A stretch of 64,000 bases of DNA from CAZYBG01 sp964645155 (GTDB lineage Bacteria > Pseudomonadota > Alphaproteobacteria > Rhodobacterales > Rhodobacteraceae), in NCBI GenBank assembly GCA_964645155.1, contig CAZYBG010000003.1, positions 18,090 through 82,089 on the forward strand. Direction: 5' to 3'. Position 1 is the first letter of the stretch; each line of letters begins with the position of its first letter. The translations under genes were made by a program, and so were the position numbers. Positions 39,882 through 48,224 of the stretch are shown one piece after another. The notes below the pieces were generated by a model. That model made no database searches. It was not told where the DNA came from and worked only from the letters and a program-made list of their open reading frames with translations.

Positions 39882-40688
39882 ATGGATGGTCGGGGCAGCA
39901 GCGCGATGGCGGACGGCGCGAGAGGGCAGGACGTCGCGCGCATCGAGCGCCACGGCGACGTCGCCGTGATCGTGTTCGACCGGCCCGACAAGCGCAACGC
40001 CATGAACGACGATCTGGTCGATTCGCTCGACCGGTTCTTTTCCAGCCCGCCCGAGAATGTGCACGCCGTCGTGCTGGCCGGGTCGGGTGGCCACTTCTGC
40101 GCCGGGCTCGACCTTTCGGAGCACCGCGCCCGCTCGCCCGAGGAGACCGTGCGGCATTCGCGCAACTGGCATCGGGTCGCCGACCTGATCGAGTTCGGCG
40201 GGCTGCCGGTCGTGTCGGCGCTGACCGGCGCGGTGATCGGCGGCGGGCTCGAGATCGCGGCGGCGACGCATGTGCGGATCGCCGAGCCCTCGGTCCGCTT
40301 CCAGCTTCCCGAGGGGCGGCGCGGCATCTTCGTCGGCGGCGGCGCGACGGTGCGGGTCGGCCGCCTGATCGGCGCCGACCGGCTGCGCGAGATGATGCTG
40401 ACCGGCCGAAGCTACGGCGCCGGGGAGGGGTTGCAGCTGGGGCTCTGCCACTACGCCGTCGCCGAAGGCGAGGCGCTGCCCCGGGCGCTGGAGATCGCGC
40501 GCGACATCGCGGGCAACGCCCCGTTCTCGAACTACCTGATGTTGCAGGCGATCGGCCGCATCGGCGACATGTCGCGCGGCGACGGCCTGTTCACCGAGAG
40601 CCTCGCCGCGGCGATGGCGCAGACGACCGACGGCGCGCGCGAGGGGCTCAGCGCGTTTCTCGAAAAACGCCCGCCGCGCTTCAGGTAG
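39882..40688 (+). CDS. Enoyl-CoA hydratase/isomerase-family protein (hydroxycinnamoyl-CoA hydratase candidate)
   Basis: A 268-residue crotonase. Oxyanion-hole segments are GSGGHFCAGLDLSEH and ALTGAVIGGGLEIAAA; the acidic residue of PEGRRGIFVGGGA lies in the usual catalytic region. It probably hydrates the side-chain double bond of a hydroxycinnamoyl-CoA, with the dehydrogenase at 45518 acting next; a hydratase/aldolase giving an aldehyde is the alternative. Start ATG at 39882; an internal ATG at 39906 is possible. First gene of the plus-strand unit leading into the TRAP transporter. Confidence 0.82.
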   Translation: MDGRGSSAMADGARGQDVARIERHGDVAVIVFDRPDKRNAMNDDLVDSLDRFFSSPPENVHAVVLAGSGGHFCAGLDLSEHRARSPEETVRHSRNWHRVADLIEFGGLPVVSALTGAVIGGGLEIAAATHVRIAEPSVRFQLPEGRRGIFVGGGATVRVGRLIGADRLREMMLTGRSYGAGEGLQLGLCHYAVAEGEALPRALEIARDIAGNAPFSNYLMLQAIGRIGDMSRGDGLFTESLAAAMAQTTDGAREGLSAFLEKRPPRFR

Positions 40689-40732
40689 GCTAGGATGGCG
40701 CCGGGCAAGGCTGCACTTCAGGGAGGACGGAC

Positions 40733-41770
40733 ATGGACAGACGCACACTTCTCTTCTCGGTCGCGCCGGGCGCGGCTGCGCTCGCGGTGCTGCCGGGGCG
40801 CGCAGGGGCGCAGGCCACCAGCCTCAGGCTGCACCAGTTCCTGGCCCCGGTCGCGACGCTGCCCTCGAAGGTGCTGAAGCCCTGGGCCGAGACGCTCGCG
40901 GCGGCGAGCGATGGCAGGCTGACGATCGAGCACTTCGACGCGATGGCGCTGGGCGGCCGTCCCGGCGACCTGATGGATCAGGCGCGCGACGGAATCGCCG
41001 ACCTGTCGATGACGCTGACCGGCTACACGCCTGGCCGGTTTCCGCGCAGCGAGGTCTTCGAGCTGCCGTTCATGATGACCGATCCGGTCGCCACCTCGCT
41101 GGCGTTCTGGGAGATGGTCGAGACCGACTTCCAGGACAGCGAGTTCGGCGACGTAAAGATCCTTGCCGCCTGGGTGCACGGCCCGGGGCTGATCCATTCC
41201 TCGGAACCGGTCGCCAGTCTCGAGGACATGGCCGGCAAGACGATGCGTGGGCCGACCCGGATCATCAACGAGCTGCTCTCGGAGCTCGGCGCGACGCCGG
41301 TCGGGATGCCGCTGCCGGCGGTGCCCGAGGCGCTGTCGAAGGGCGTCGTCACCGGCACCGTCATCCCGTGGGAGGTCACCCCCTCGATCCGGCTGACCGA
41401 GCTTGTCACCAACCACACCGAGTTCAGCGGGGCCGAGGCGCTCTACACCTCGACCTTCGTGCTGGCGATGAACCGGGCCAGGTACGACGCGCTGCCCGAC
41501 GACCTGCGCGCCGTGCTCGACGCCGAGGCCGGCGCCAAGCTCTCGGGGTTCGCGGCGACGATCATGGCCGAGAACGACGCCCCGGCGCGGCAGATCGCTG
41601 TCGATGCGGGCAACAACATCGTCGCCCTCGACGAGGCCGAGGTCGCCCGCTGGAAGGCGGCCGCGCAGCCGGTCGTCGACCGCTGGATCGCCGAGATGCA
41701 GGGCCAGGGCATCGACGGCCGGGCGCTGATCGACCAGGCCCGGGCGCTGATCGCCGCCAAGGCCGCCTGA
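40733..41770 (+). CDS. dctP: TRAP transporter substrate-binding protein
   Basis: A 345-residue periplasmic receptor. The signal peptide (MDRRTLLFSVAPGAAALAVL, cleaved near GAQA) has a twin-arginine-like start. The mature chain has the DctP pattern: LRLHQFLAPVATLPSKVLKP, LGGRPGDLMDQARDGIADL, and the Arg of MRGPTRIINELL that usually contacts the substrate carboxylate. Likely binds an aromatic carboxylate, given the feruloyl-CoA synthetase and hydratase genes beside it. Start ATG at 40733 with GGGAGGACGG upstream. Confidence 0.88.
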   Translation: MDRRTLLFSVAPGAAALAVLPGRAGAQATSLRLHQFLAPVATLPSKVLKPWAETLAAASDGRLTIEHFDAMALGGRPGDLMDQARDGIADLSMTLTGYTPGRFPRSEVFELPFMMTDPVATSLAFWEMVETDFQDSEFGDVKILAAWVHGPGLIHSSEPVASLEDMAGKTMRGPTRIINELLSELGATPVGMPLPAVPEALSKGVVTGTVIPWEVTPSIRLTELVTNHTEFSGAEALYTSTFVLAMNRARYDALPDDLRAVLDAEAGAKLSGFAATIMAENDAPARQIAVDAGNNIVALDEAEVARWKAAAQPVVDRWIAEMQGQGIDGRALIDQARALIAAKAA

Positions 41771-41777
41771 TGCAGCG

Positions 41778-41814
41778 GCCGGGGCCCCAGGAGTTTTGTC
41801 CCGGGGCTCCCGGC
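41778..41814 (+). terminator. Intra-operon hairpin between dctP and dctQ
   Basis: An imperfect inverted repeat (GCCGGGGCCCC from 41778; GGGGCTCCCGGC ending 41814) with one bulge and a TTTTGT loop fills most of the 70-bp gap. It probably stabilises the dctP message or attenuates read-through so that the binding protein is made in excess (inference). Confidence 0.5.
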
Positions 41815-41840
41815 GGCCCAAGCCGGGAAGTCCGTTGCCG

Positions 41841-42356
41841 ATGTATGCGCCGCTCTCGCGCCTCGCCTACCTGACGGCCTACGGCATGGCGCTGGCGGGC
41901 GGCGCGGTGCTGATCGCGCTCGTGGTGATGACCTGCATCTCGATCGCCGGCCGCGCTCTGGTTCCCCTCGGGCTCGCGCCGGTCAAGGGCGACTTCGAGT
42001 GGATCGAGTTCGGCGTCGGCTTCGCGATCTTCGCATTCCTGCCCTGGTGCCAGCTGCAGCGCGCGCACGCGGCGGTCGACCTGCTGCAGCCGGCCTTTCC
42101 GCCGGCTATGAACCGGGCCATCGACGTCGTCGTCGACCTGGCGATGCTGGCCGCCGCGGCGGTGATCGCCTGGCGGCTGTGGCTCGGCATGCTCGACAAG
42201 CGCCGCTACGCCGAGACGACGTTCATCCTGCAGATCGAGATCTGGCAAGCCTACCTCGCCTGCCTGGTCGGCGCGCTGGCCTTCGTGCTGGTCGCGGCGT
42301 TCTGCGTGCTGCGGAGCGGCGGCGCCTTGCTGCGGCCGGGCAGGCACCATTCCTGA
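41841..42356 (+). CDS. dctQ: TRAP transporter small membrane subunit
   Basis: A 171-residue protein with four membrane helices (about 13-35, 52-72, 92-113 and 135-157) and the DctQ landmark GDFEWIEFGVGFAIFAFLPWCQ. It joins DctM in the inner-membrane permease. The ATG at 41841 precedes the first helix; a longer frame from 41796 would read through the hairpin. Its stop overlaps the dctM start (TGATG). Confidence 0.87.
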   Translation: MYAPLSRLAYLTAYGMALAGGAVLIALVVMTCISIAGRALVPLGLAPVKGDFEWIEFGVGFAIFAFLPWCQLQRAHAAVDLLQPAFPPAMNRAIDVVVDLAMLAAAAVIAWRLWLGMLDKRRYAETTFILQIEIWQAYLACLVGALAFVLVAAFCVLRSGGALLRPGRHHS

Positions 42357-43678
42357 TGTCGAACATCGACCTCGCCCTCTGGTCGTTCCCGGTTCTGCTC
42401 GCCGTCATCTTCCTGCGCGTGCCGATCGCGCTTGCCATGCTGGGGGTGGGCTTTGGCGGGGCATGGCTCGTCACCGGCTCGTCCGCGATGATGATGAACC
42501 AGCTCAAGACGCTCACCTTCGGGACGTTCTCGAGCTACTCGCTCTCGATCATTCCGCTGTTCCTGCTGATGGGCCAGTTCGCGACGCTGTCGGGGATGTC
42601 GGCGTCGCTGTTCCGGGCGGCCGAGAGCTTCCTCGGCCATCGGCGGGGCGGCGTCGCGATGTCGGCGATCGGCGCCTGCGCGGGCTTCGGCGCGATCTGC
42701 GGCTCGTCGCTCGCCACCGCGGCCACGATGGGCCAGGTCGCCCTGCCCGAGCTGCGCCGCTGCGGCTATCCGGGGGCGCTCGCGACCGGGACGCTCGCGG
42801 CCGGGGGAACGCTGGGCATCCTGATCCCGCCCTCGGTCATCCTGGTGATCTACGCGATCCTGACCGAACAGAACATCGCCAAGCTGTTCGTCGCTGCGCT
42901 GGTCCCCGGCATCCTCGCCGCGCTCGGCTACATCCTCGCCATCGCGGTCTGGGTACGGCTGTCGCCCAACGCAGCCACGATCCGCCCCCGCGTGCCGTGG
43001 GGCGAGCGGATGCGGACCCTGGCGGCGACCTGGCCGGTCCTGACGATCTTCCTGACGGTCGTCGGCGGGATCTACCTGGGCATCTTCACGCCCACGGAAG
43101 CGGCCGCGGTGGGCGCCGCCGGCACCGGCCTCGCCGCCGTCCTGTCCCGGCAGCTCGGCATCGAAAGGCTCAAGGTCGCGATCCTGGCGACCGCCGCCTC
43201 GACGGCAATGATCTTCTTCATCGTGCTCGGCGCCGGCGTCTACAACAGCTTCCTCGCGCTGACGCAGCTGCCGCAGGTCGCCGCCGCCTGGGTGTCGGAC
43301 CAGGGCTTTTCGGCGTGGCTGGTGCTGACCGTGGTGCTGCTGCTCTATCTCGTCTTCGGCTGCGTGATGGACTCGCTCTCGATGGTGCTGCTCACGGTGC
43401 CGATCATCTATCCGGTGATGCTGGCGCTCGACTTCGGGCTCAGCCCCGAGGAGTTCGGGCTCTGGTTCGGCATCCTCGTGCTGATCGTGGTCGAGGTCGG
43501 GCTGATCACCCCGCCGGTGGGGATGAACCTCTTCATCATCAACAGCATGGCGCGCGACATCCCGATGGGGCAGACCTATCGCGGCGCGCTGCCCTTCGTG
43601 CTGACCGACATCGTGCGGGTGGCGATCCTCGTCGCCTTCCCGGCGATCACGCTGGCGCTCGTCTGGGCGATCTACTGA
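42356..43678 (+). CDS. dctM: TRAP transporter large membrane subunit
   Basis: A 440-residue polytopic protein with the DctM landmarks PLFLLMGQFATLSGM, GAICGSSLATAATMG, GTLAAGGTLGILIPPSVI, IFTPTEAAAVGAAG and EVGLITPPVGMNLFI. It drives sodium- or proton-coupled uptake with DctP and DctQ. Convergent with the feruloyl-CoA synthetase gene; a short AGGGCG-GG-CGCCCT dyad at 43680-43693 lies in the 19-bp gap. Confidence 0.92.
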   Translation: MSNIDLALWSFPVLLAVIFLRVPIALAMLGVGFGGAWLVTGSSAMMMNQLKTLTFGTFSSYSLSIIPLFLLMGQFATLSGMSASLFRAAESFLGHRRGGVAMSAIGACAGFGAICGSSLATAATMGQVALPELRRCGYPGALATGTLAAGGTLGILIPPSVILVIYAILTEQNIAKLFVAALVPGILAALGYILAIAVWVRLSPNAATIRPRVPWGERMRTLAATWPVLTIFLTVVGGIYLGIFTPTEAAAVGAAGTGLAAVLSRQLGIERLKVAILATAASTAMIFFIVLGAGVYNSFLALTQLPQVAAAWVSDQGFSAWLVLTVVLLLYLVFGCVMDSLSMVLLTVPIIYPVMLALDFGLSPEEFGLWFGILVLIVVEVGLITPPVGMNLFIINSMARDIPMGQTYRGALPFVLTDIVRVAILVAFPAITLALVWAIY

Positions 43679-43697
43679 AAGGGCGGGCGCCCTCCCT

Positions 43698-45482
43698 TCA
43701 GACCACGATCACCTCGTCGCCCCCGGCATAGAGACGCGCGATCAGCTCCGCGTTCGCGGCGCGCATCCCGCACTGGTTCAGCGAACCCTTCTCGGTCACT
43801 TCGCCCCGGTCGAAGCTGGGCGGGCGGGTCAGGATCGCGGCGCGGCGCACCCGCGCGGCCGAACCGGTCGCCGCCTTCGCCGCTGCGGCGAGCCTTTCGC
43901 GCAGCAGTCCGGAGCGCGCGGCCGGGTCCATCGCCTTCGCCGGTTCGGCAAGCAGGAGGAGTGCACCGAGCTCGGCCTCGTTCTCACCGACGATCACCGC
44001 ATCGCGCACCAGCCCGCCCAGCGCATCGACCAACGCCGCCCGGACTGCGCCCACAGCGACCCAGGTGCCGCTCGCCAGCTTGAAGTTCTCGGCCACCCGG
44101 CCATCGAAGAAGAACCCCTTGCCGAAGTCCCGCGGATCGGCCGGGCGCAGCGCGTCGCCGAGGCGATAGAAGCCCTCCTCGTCGAACGCTTCCGCCGTGC
44201 GCCCGGGCTCGCCGAGGTAGCCGGGCGTGATCGTCGGGCCCTTGAGCCGCGCCTCGAGCTTGCCGCCCGCCGGCACCAGCTTGAGCGTGAGCCCGCGCGC
44301 CGGGACGCCGACATTGCCGGCCCTCTCCTGCCGATCGGTGCAGGCGAGCGCGAAGGGCGAGGTCTCGGTCGCCCCGAGACCCGTGGCGATCAGGACATCG
44401 TGCCCGGTCGTCGCCCGGCCGACGGCGGCCAGACGGTCCCAGGTGTGCTGCGCCATCCCGGCGCCCGCATAGAACAGCATCCCGAGGCGCGCGAAGAACA
44501 TCCGGGCGAGGTCGGCATCGGCCTCGAGCGCGTCGGCCAGCATGTCGTAGCCGAGCGGCACGTTGAAGTACCAGGTCGGCGAAACTTCCCGCAGGTTGCG
44601 CAGCGTCTCGCCGAACCGCTCCGGCGTCGGGCGGCCGTCGTCGATGTAGTAGGTGCCGCCGTTCGTCAGCGCGAGGTAGCTCGACTTGTTGCCGGCGGCG
44701 GTATGGTTCCAGGGCGCCCAGTCGACAAGAACAGGCGGTTCGCGGGCGATGTATCGGTAGCAGTCGCGGACCATCGCTTGGCTGGCGCAGATCATCCGGT
44801 TGGTGTTGATCACCGCCTTCGGCGCGCCGGTCGACCCCGAGGTGAAGAGATACTTCAGCACCGTGTCCGGAGTAAGCCCGCGCCGCGCGGTGTCGGCGGC
44901 ATCTGGCGCGGCGGCGCGCAGGGCATCGAACCGGCTTGCACCCGCCGGCGGGTCGCGCACGACGATCACGTGCCGGCCGCTGCCGATCGCGGCAAGCGCC
45001 GGAGCGAAGGCGGCGCCGTCGTCGGCGAAGATCGCGCCCGGGCGAAGCGTCGCCGCGATCTCGCGCAGCTTGCCATGGTCCTGCGAGACCAGCGAATAGG
45101 CGGGCGAGACCGGGGCGAAGGGCACCCCGACATAGGCGCAGGCAAGGCCGAGGAGCGCGTGCTCTAGGCTGTTTCCGGACAGGATCAGCAGCGGCCGCCG
45201 CGGCCCGAGCCCGAGGCCGACCAGCGCCGCGCCGATCCGCCGGGCGGCGGCCCGGCCCTCTGCATAGGAGATCCCCCGCCAGGCGCCGGAACCGTCGCGC
45301 CTTGCGATCCACGTGCGGTCCGGTGCGGCATCGGCCCAGTGGTCGATGTGATCGGCAAGCACCGGCGGGTGGTCGCCCAACGCTGCTCGCTGCCACATCA
45401 GCACCGTGCCGTCGGCGCGGTGCTCGTAGTCGAACTCCGGCGTCCAGAAGCGGTCGGCCCCGGCGGCGGCGGTCGTCGTCAT
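43698..45482 (-). CDS. Feruloyl-CoA synthetase (hydroxycinnamate-CoA ligase)
   Basis: A 594-residue ANL-superfamily ligase. The N-terminus (RFWTPEFDYEHRADGTVLMW) and the segment GVPFAPVSPAYSLVSQDHGK are those of feruloyl-CoA synthetases. The AMP-binding P-loop is LFTSGSTGAPKAVINTN, and A5 is GLGATETSPFA. The usual GD-motif and C-terminal Lys region are GFYRLGDAL and VTEKGSLNQCGMR. It should activate ferulate, p-coumarate or caffeate with ATP and CoA. Convergent with the TRAP genes; the SDR and MarR genes lie upstream in the same direction. Confidence 0.85.
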   Translation of the reverse strand: MTTTAAAGADRFWTPEFDYEHRADGTVLMWQRAALGDHPPVLADHIDHWADAAPDRTWIARRDGSGAWRGISYAEGRAAARRIGAALVGLGLGPRRPLLILSGNSLEHALLGLACAYVGVPFAPVSPAYSLVSQDHGKLREIAATLRPGAIFADDGAAFAPALAAIGSGRHVIVVRDPPAGASRFDALRAAAPDAADTARRGLTPDTVLKYLFTSGSTGAPKAVINTNRMICASQAMVRDCYRYIAREPPVLVDWAPWNHTAAGNKSSYLALTNGGTYYIDDGRPTPERFGETLRNLREVSPTWYFNVPLGYDMLADALEADADLARMFFARLGMLFYAGAGMAQHTWDRLAAVGRATTGHDVLIATGLGATETSPFALACTDRQERAGNVGVPARGLTLKLVPAGGKLEARLKGPTITPGYLGEPGRTAEAFDEEGFYRLGDALRPADPRDFGKGFFFDGRVAENFKLASGTWVAVGAVRAALVDALGGLVRDAVIVGENEAELGALLLLAEPAKAMDPAARSGLLRERLAAAAKAATGSAARVRRAAILTRPPSFDRGEVTEKGSLNQCGMRAANAELIARLYAGGDEVIVV

Positions 45483-45517
45483 CCCCCCTCCTCTGCCACC
45501 TCGCGCCGGTCGCGGCG

Positions 45518-46285
45518 CTAGCGCGGCGCCATGCGGATCGCCCCGTCGAGGCGGATGACCTCGCCGTTCAGCATCGGGTTGGCGACGATGTGGCAGACGA
45601 GGTCGGCATATTCCGACGGGCGGCCGAGCCGCGGCGGGAACGGCACCTGCGCGCCGAGCGACTCCTGCACATCCTGCGGCAGCCCCTCGAGAAGCGGGGT
45701 CAGGAACAGCCCCGGCGCGATCGTGCAGACGCGGATGCCCTTGTCGGCCAGATCGCGCGCCATCGGCAGCGTCATGCCCGCGATCCCGCCCTTCGATGCC
45801 GCGTAGGCCGCCTGTCCGACCTGGCCGTCATAGGCCGCGACCGAGGCGGTGTTGACGATGACGCCCCGCGCGCCGTCTGGGCCGAGCGGGTCGGCGGCGA
45901 CCATCCGCGCCGCGGCGTGGCTCGCGCAGAAGAAGCTGCCGAGCAGGTTGATCCGGATCACCTTCTCGAACAGCGCCGGATCGTGCGGCGCGCCGCGCGA
46001 GACGGTCTTGGCCGCCGGCCCGATGCCGGCGCAGTTGACGAGGATGCGGGGAATGCCCAGCGCCGCCTCGACCGCTGCGATGCCGGCCGCCACGCTTGCC
46101 GGATCGGCGACGTCGACGCGCCGGAAGAGGCCGCCCATCGCTGCCGCATGGGCGGCGCCGGCGGCCTCGTTCAGGTCGAACACGGCCACCCGCACTCCCC
46201 GCGCCGCGAGTGCCGCGGCCGTGGCAGCGCCGAGGCCCGACGCACCGCCGGTGACGATGGCGGCGGTATCCCTCCAGTGGTCCAT
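45518..46285 (-). CDS. SDR-family 3-hydroxyacyl-CoA dehydrogenase candidate
   Basis: A 255-residue classical SDR: VTGGASGLGAATA (NAD motif), NCAGIGPAAKTV, VIVNTASVAAYDGQVGQAAY with the Ser/Tyr/Lys triad completed by AASKGG. The closing VRCTIAPGLFLTPL-type segment and overall length match HSD10/2-methyl-3-hydroxybutyryl-CoA dehydrogenase-like enzymes. It probably oxidises the beta-hydroxy hydroxycinnamoyl-CoA made by the hydratase. The start coincides with the MarR stop (1-bp overlap). Confidence 0.83.
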   Translation of the reverse strand: MDHWRDTAAIVTGGASGLGAATAAALAARGVRVAVFDLNEAAGAAHAAAMGGLFRRVDVADPASVAAGIAAVEAALGIPRILVNCAGIGPAAKTVSRGAPHDPALFEKVIRINLLGSFFCASHAAARMVAADPLGPDGARGVIVNTASVAAYDGQVGQAAYAASKGGIAGMTLPMARDLADKGIRVCTIAPGLFLTPLLEGLPQDVQESLGAQVPFPPRLGRPSEYADLVCHIVANPMLNGEVIRLDGAIRMAPR

Positions 46286-46767
46286 CAGCCTTCGCCTTCC
46301 TCGGCCTTCCTGACTTTCCTGAGCAGCGCCAGCAGGGCCGCGCGTTCATCGGCGCTCAGGACCCCAAGGATGCGGTCCTCGTGCGCCTCGACCGCGGCCA
46401 GCGTGGCGGCGAAGGCGGCGGCGCCGGCGGCTGTCGGCTGCAGCGACTGCACGCGCCGGTCGCCCGGCACCGGCCGCCTGGCCAGATAGCCCCGCGCCTC
46501 CAGATCGTCGACGATGGCAACGAGGCCCGAGCGTTCGACCCCGAGGATGCGGGAGAGGTCGCTCTGCGTGATGCCGGGCGTGCCGGTCACCAGCGACAGG
46601 GCCGAGAACGCCCGCGGCGTCAGGCCGTCGGGCCCGAGCGTTTCGCGGAAATCGGCGCGGATCAGCATGTAGACCCGCTTGAGGTTGTAGCCGACGAGGC
46701 GCTCGACCGGGCTTTCGGCCACGGGATCGCTCTCGACCGGTGCCTTGGCTGCCGCCGCGCGCGTCAT
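46285..46767 (-). CDS. MarR-family regulator (CouR-like candidate)
   Basis: A 160-residue MarR protein with the winged helix: GITQSDLSRILGVERSGLVA then IVDDLEARGYLARRPVPGDRRV (wing). In related hydroxycinnamate clusters a MarR repressor (CouR) is released by p-coumaroyl-CoA. First gene of a MarR-SDR-ligase operon, so product feedback through the CoA ester is plausible. Divergent from a DUF1045 gene across the palindrome at 46831. Confidence 0.85.
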   Translation of the reverse strand: MTRAAAAKAPVESDPVAESPVERLVGYNLKRVYMLIRADFRETLGPDGLTPRAFSALSLVTGTPGITQSDLSRILGVERSGLVAIVDDLEARGYLARRPVPGDRRVQSLQPTAAGAAAFAATLAAVEAHEDRILGVLSADERAALLALLRKVRKAEEGEG

Positions 46768-46830
46768 CGGATCATCATCTCTCGCCCTGCCCAGTCACCC
46801 TGCCCGATCGAGCCTACCGTCGGGCCGTTT

Positions 46831-46847
46831 CGTTTACAACGTGAACG
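46831..46847. promoter_or_regulatory. 17-bp imperfect palindrome upstream of the MarR gene
   Basis: CGTTTACAACGTGAACG has arms CGTT-x-AC and GT-x-AACG, six of eight pairs matching, 64 bp before the MarR start. Likely autorepression operator. It shares AACG/CGTT half-sites with the ATAACG repeats at 39841. Confidence 0.5.
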
Positions 46848-46958
46848 GTTCGGCGACCGAAGGATAGTGCCGGCGGGGGGCTTGCGCCCCCCGCCCGACG
46901 CGGCTTGACCATGGCCGCACGGCTTGCGAGGCAGGCACGGCGCAGCGACGGGGGCCGG

Positions 46959-47654
46959 ATGGAGACCTATGTCAGATATGCGGTCTACTACGTCCCGCCG
47001 CCGGGGCCGCTCGCCGATTTCGGTGCGGCCTGGCTCGGCCATGACATTGCCCGCGGGACGCCGGTGCCGCAGATGACGCTGCCTGGCCTCGACATCGGTG
47101 TGCTGACGGCCGGCGCGCGACGCTATGGGTTTCACGCCACGCTGAAGCCGCCCTTCCGCCTCGCCCGCGATGCGACGGCGGCGGCGCTGCGCGCGGCGGT
47201 GGCCGACCTCGCCCGCAGCGCCGCCCCGGTACGGCTAAAGGGCCTGGTCCTCGGCCGGCTCGGGGGCTTTCTCGCCCTGCTGCCGGCGGGCGCCACCGCG
47301 GACCTCTCCGCGCTGGCGGCGCGGATCGTGGCCGATCTCGACGGGTTCCGCGCGCCGGCCGACGGCGACGAGATGGCGCGCCGCCGCGGCGCTGGCCTGA
47401 CGCCCGCGCAGGAAGCGCACCTCGCCCGCTGGGGCTATCCCTATGTGATGGAGGAATTCCGCTTCCACATGACCCTCACCGGCCGCCTCGACGACCCCGC
47501 GCCGCCGGAGCAGGCGCTCGGCCGCTGCCTCGCCCCGCTCCTGCCCGCGCCGTTCGCGCTCGACCAGTTCGCGCTCGTCGGCGAGCGCGAGGGCGGCGCA
47601 TTCGTGCTTCTCGACCGCCATGCCCTGACTGGCAACGGCCCGGCAGAGCGGTAG
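46959..47654 (+). CDS. DUF1045 2H-phosphoesterase-like protein
   Basis: A 231-residue protein with two H-x-T motifs: YGFHATLKPPFRLA near residue 56 and EFRFHMTLTG near residue 166, the hallmark of the 2H phosphoesterase fold. DUF1045 proteins usually sit in phosphonate (phn) operons and act near PhnN; no phn gene is visible here, so this copy is orphaned. ATG at 46959 precedes the conserved RYAVYYVPPPGPLADFGAAW opening. It may act on cyclic phosphodiesters. Confidence 0.82.
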   Translation: METYVRYAVYYVPPPGPLADFGAAWLGHDIARGTPVPQMTLPGLDIGVLTAGARRYGFHATLKPPFRLARDATAAALRAAVADLARSAAPVRLKGLVLGRLGGFLALLPAGATADLSALAARIVADLDGFRAPADGDEMARRRGAGLTPAQEAHLARWGYPYVMEEFRFHMTLTGRLDDPAPPEQALGRCLAPLLPAPFALDQFALVGEREGGAFVLLDRHALTGNGPAER

Positions 47655-47828
47655 ACGGCACCCGCGGACGACAGCAGGCCCGATCCTGCGCCCGAAGGTC
47701 CGTCCGAACGTGCCGTGCCGCCCCAATCGCGGCGGCGCAGGCTGCAGGAACAAGAGCGTCGCCTTGCGTGTTGTCGCGGCATGAGATTCGTGTCCCGCGC
47801 CGGCAAGCCTCGTCGGCGGGCACGGATG

Positions 47829-47860
47829 GCCCGCCGGCGACCGTCCCTTCGCCGGCGGGC
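47829..47860 (+). terminator. Terminator-like hairpin in the 400-bp gap before hemP
   Basis: Perfect 10-bp inverted repeat (GCCCGCCGGC at 47829-47838; GCCGGCGGGC at 47851-47860), 12-nt loop. It probably ends the DUF1045 transcript. The rest of the 47655-48053 gap holds no convincing gene; a TTGACA at 47872-47877 is the only promoter-like element, with a poor -10. Confidence 0.45.
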
Positions 47861-48053
47861 CGCTTTCGGGATTGACATATCCGAGTGAATCTGTCGACAT
47901 TAGTGCGCCACCAAGCCACCCCAGCGGGAAGCCCGGTTTCGTCCTGCGACGCGAGGAGAAAGCGATGCCCGCGAGTCCGCCATCGGCACCAGAAACGAAC
48001 CGGCCAGACGCCGCCACGGCGTGCGCCACCGCCGTCCCGACAGGGAGGCCGGC

Positions 48054-48224
48054 ATGAACGCTCACGCCCATCCCATGCGCCGGCCGATCGACGCCGCGCC
48101 GCCGTTTCCGCTCTACGACGCGCGGGAACTGACCGGCGATGGCGTCTGCGCCCAGATCGCCCTCGACGGGCAGATCTACACGCTCCGCATCACCCGCGCC
48201 GGCAAGCTCATCCTGACGAAGTAG
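48054..48224 (+). CDS. hemP: HemP haem-uptake protein
   Basis: A 56-residue protein ending with the HemP core: ELTGDGVCAQIALDGQIYTL then RITRAGKLILTK, which is the family's diagnostic C-terminus. HemP/HmuP proteins accompany haem receptor genes and help their expression under iron limitation. Here no haem receptor or hmu gene is visible in the window. The ATG at 48054 has CAGGGAGG upstream. The 3' end overlaps the convergent rhaK gene by 17 bp. Confidence 0.85.
   Translation: MNAHAHPMRRPIDAAPPFPLYDARELTGDGVCAQIALDGQIYTLRITRAGKLILTK

Noticed and set aside
47747..47772. GGAAC-N17-TGTT in the gap before hemP
   Set aside because: Poor -10, about 280 bp from the hemP start, and separated from it by a terminator-like hairpin.
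47872..48057. Open frame starting TTG at 47872 and ending inside the hemP start
   Set aside because: No ribosome site, no recognisable domain, Pro/Ala-rich; it overlaps the best promoter-like element.
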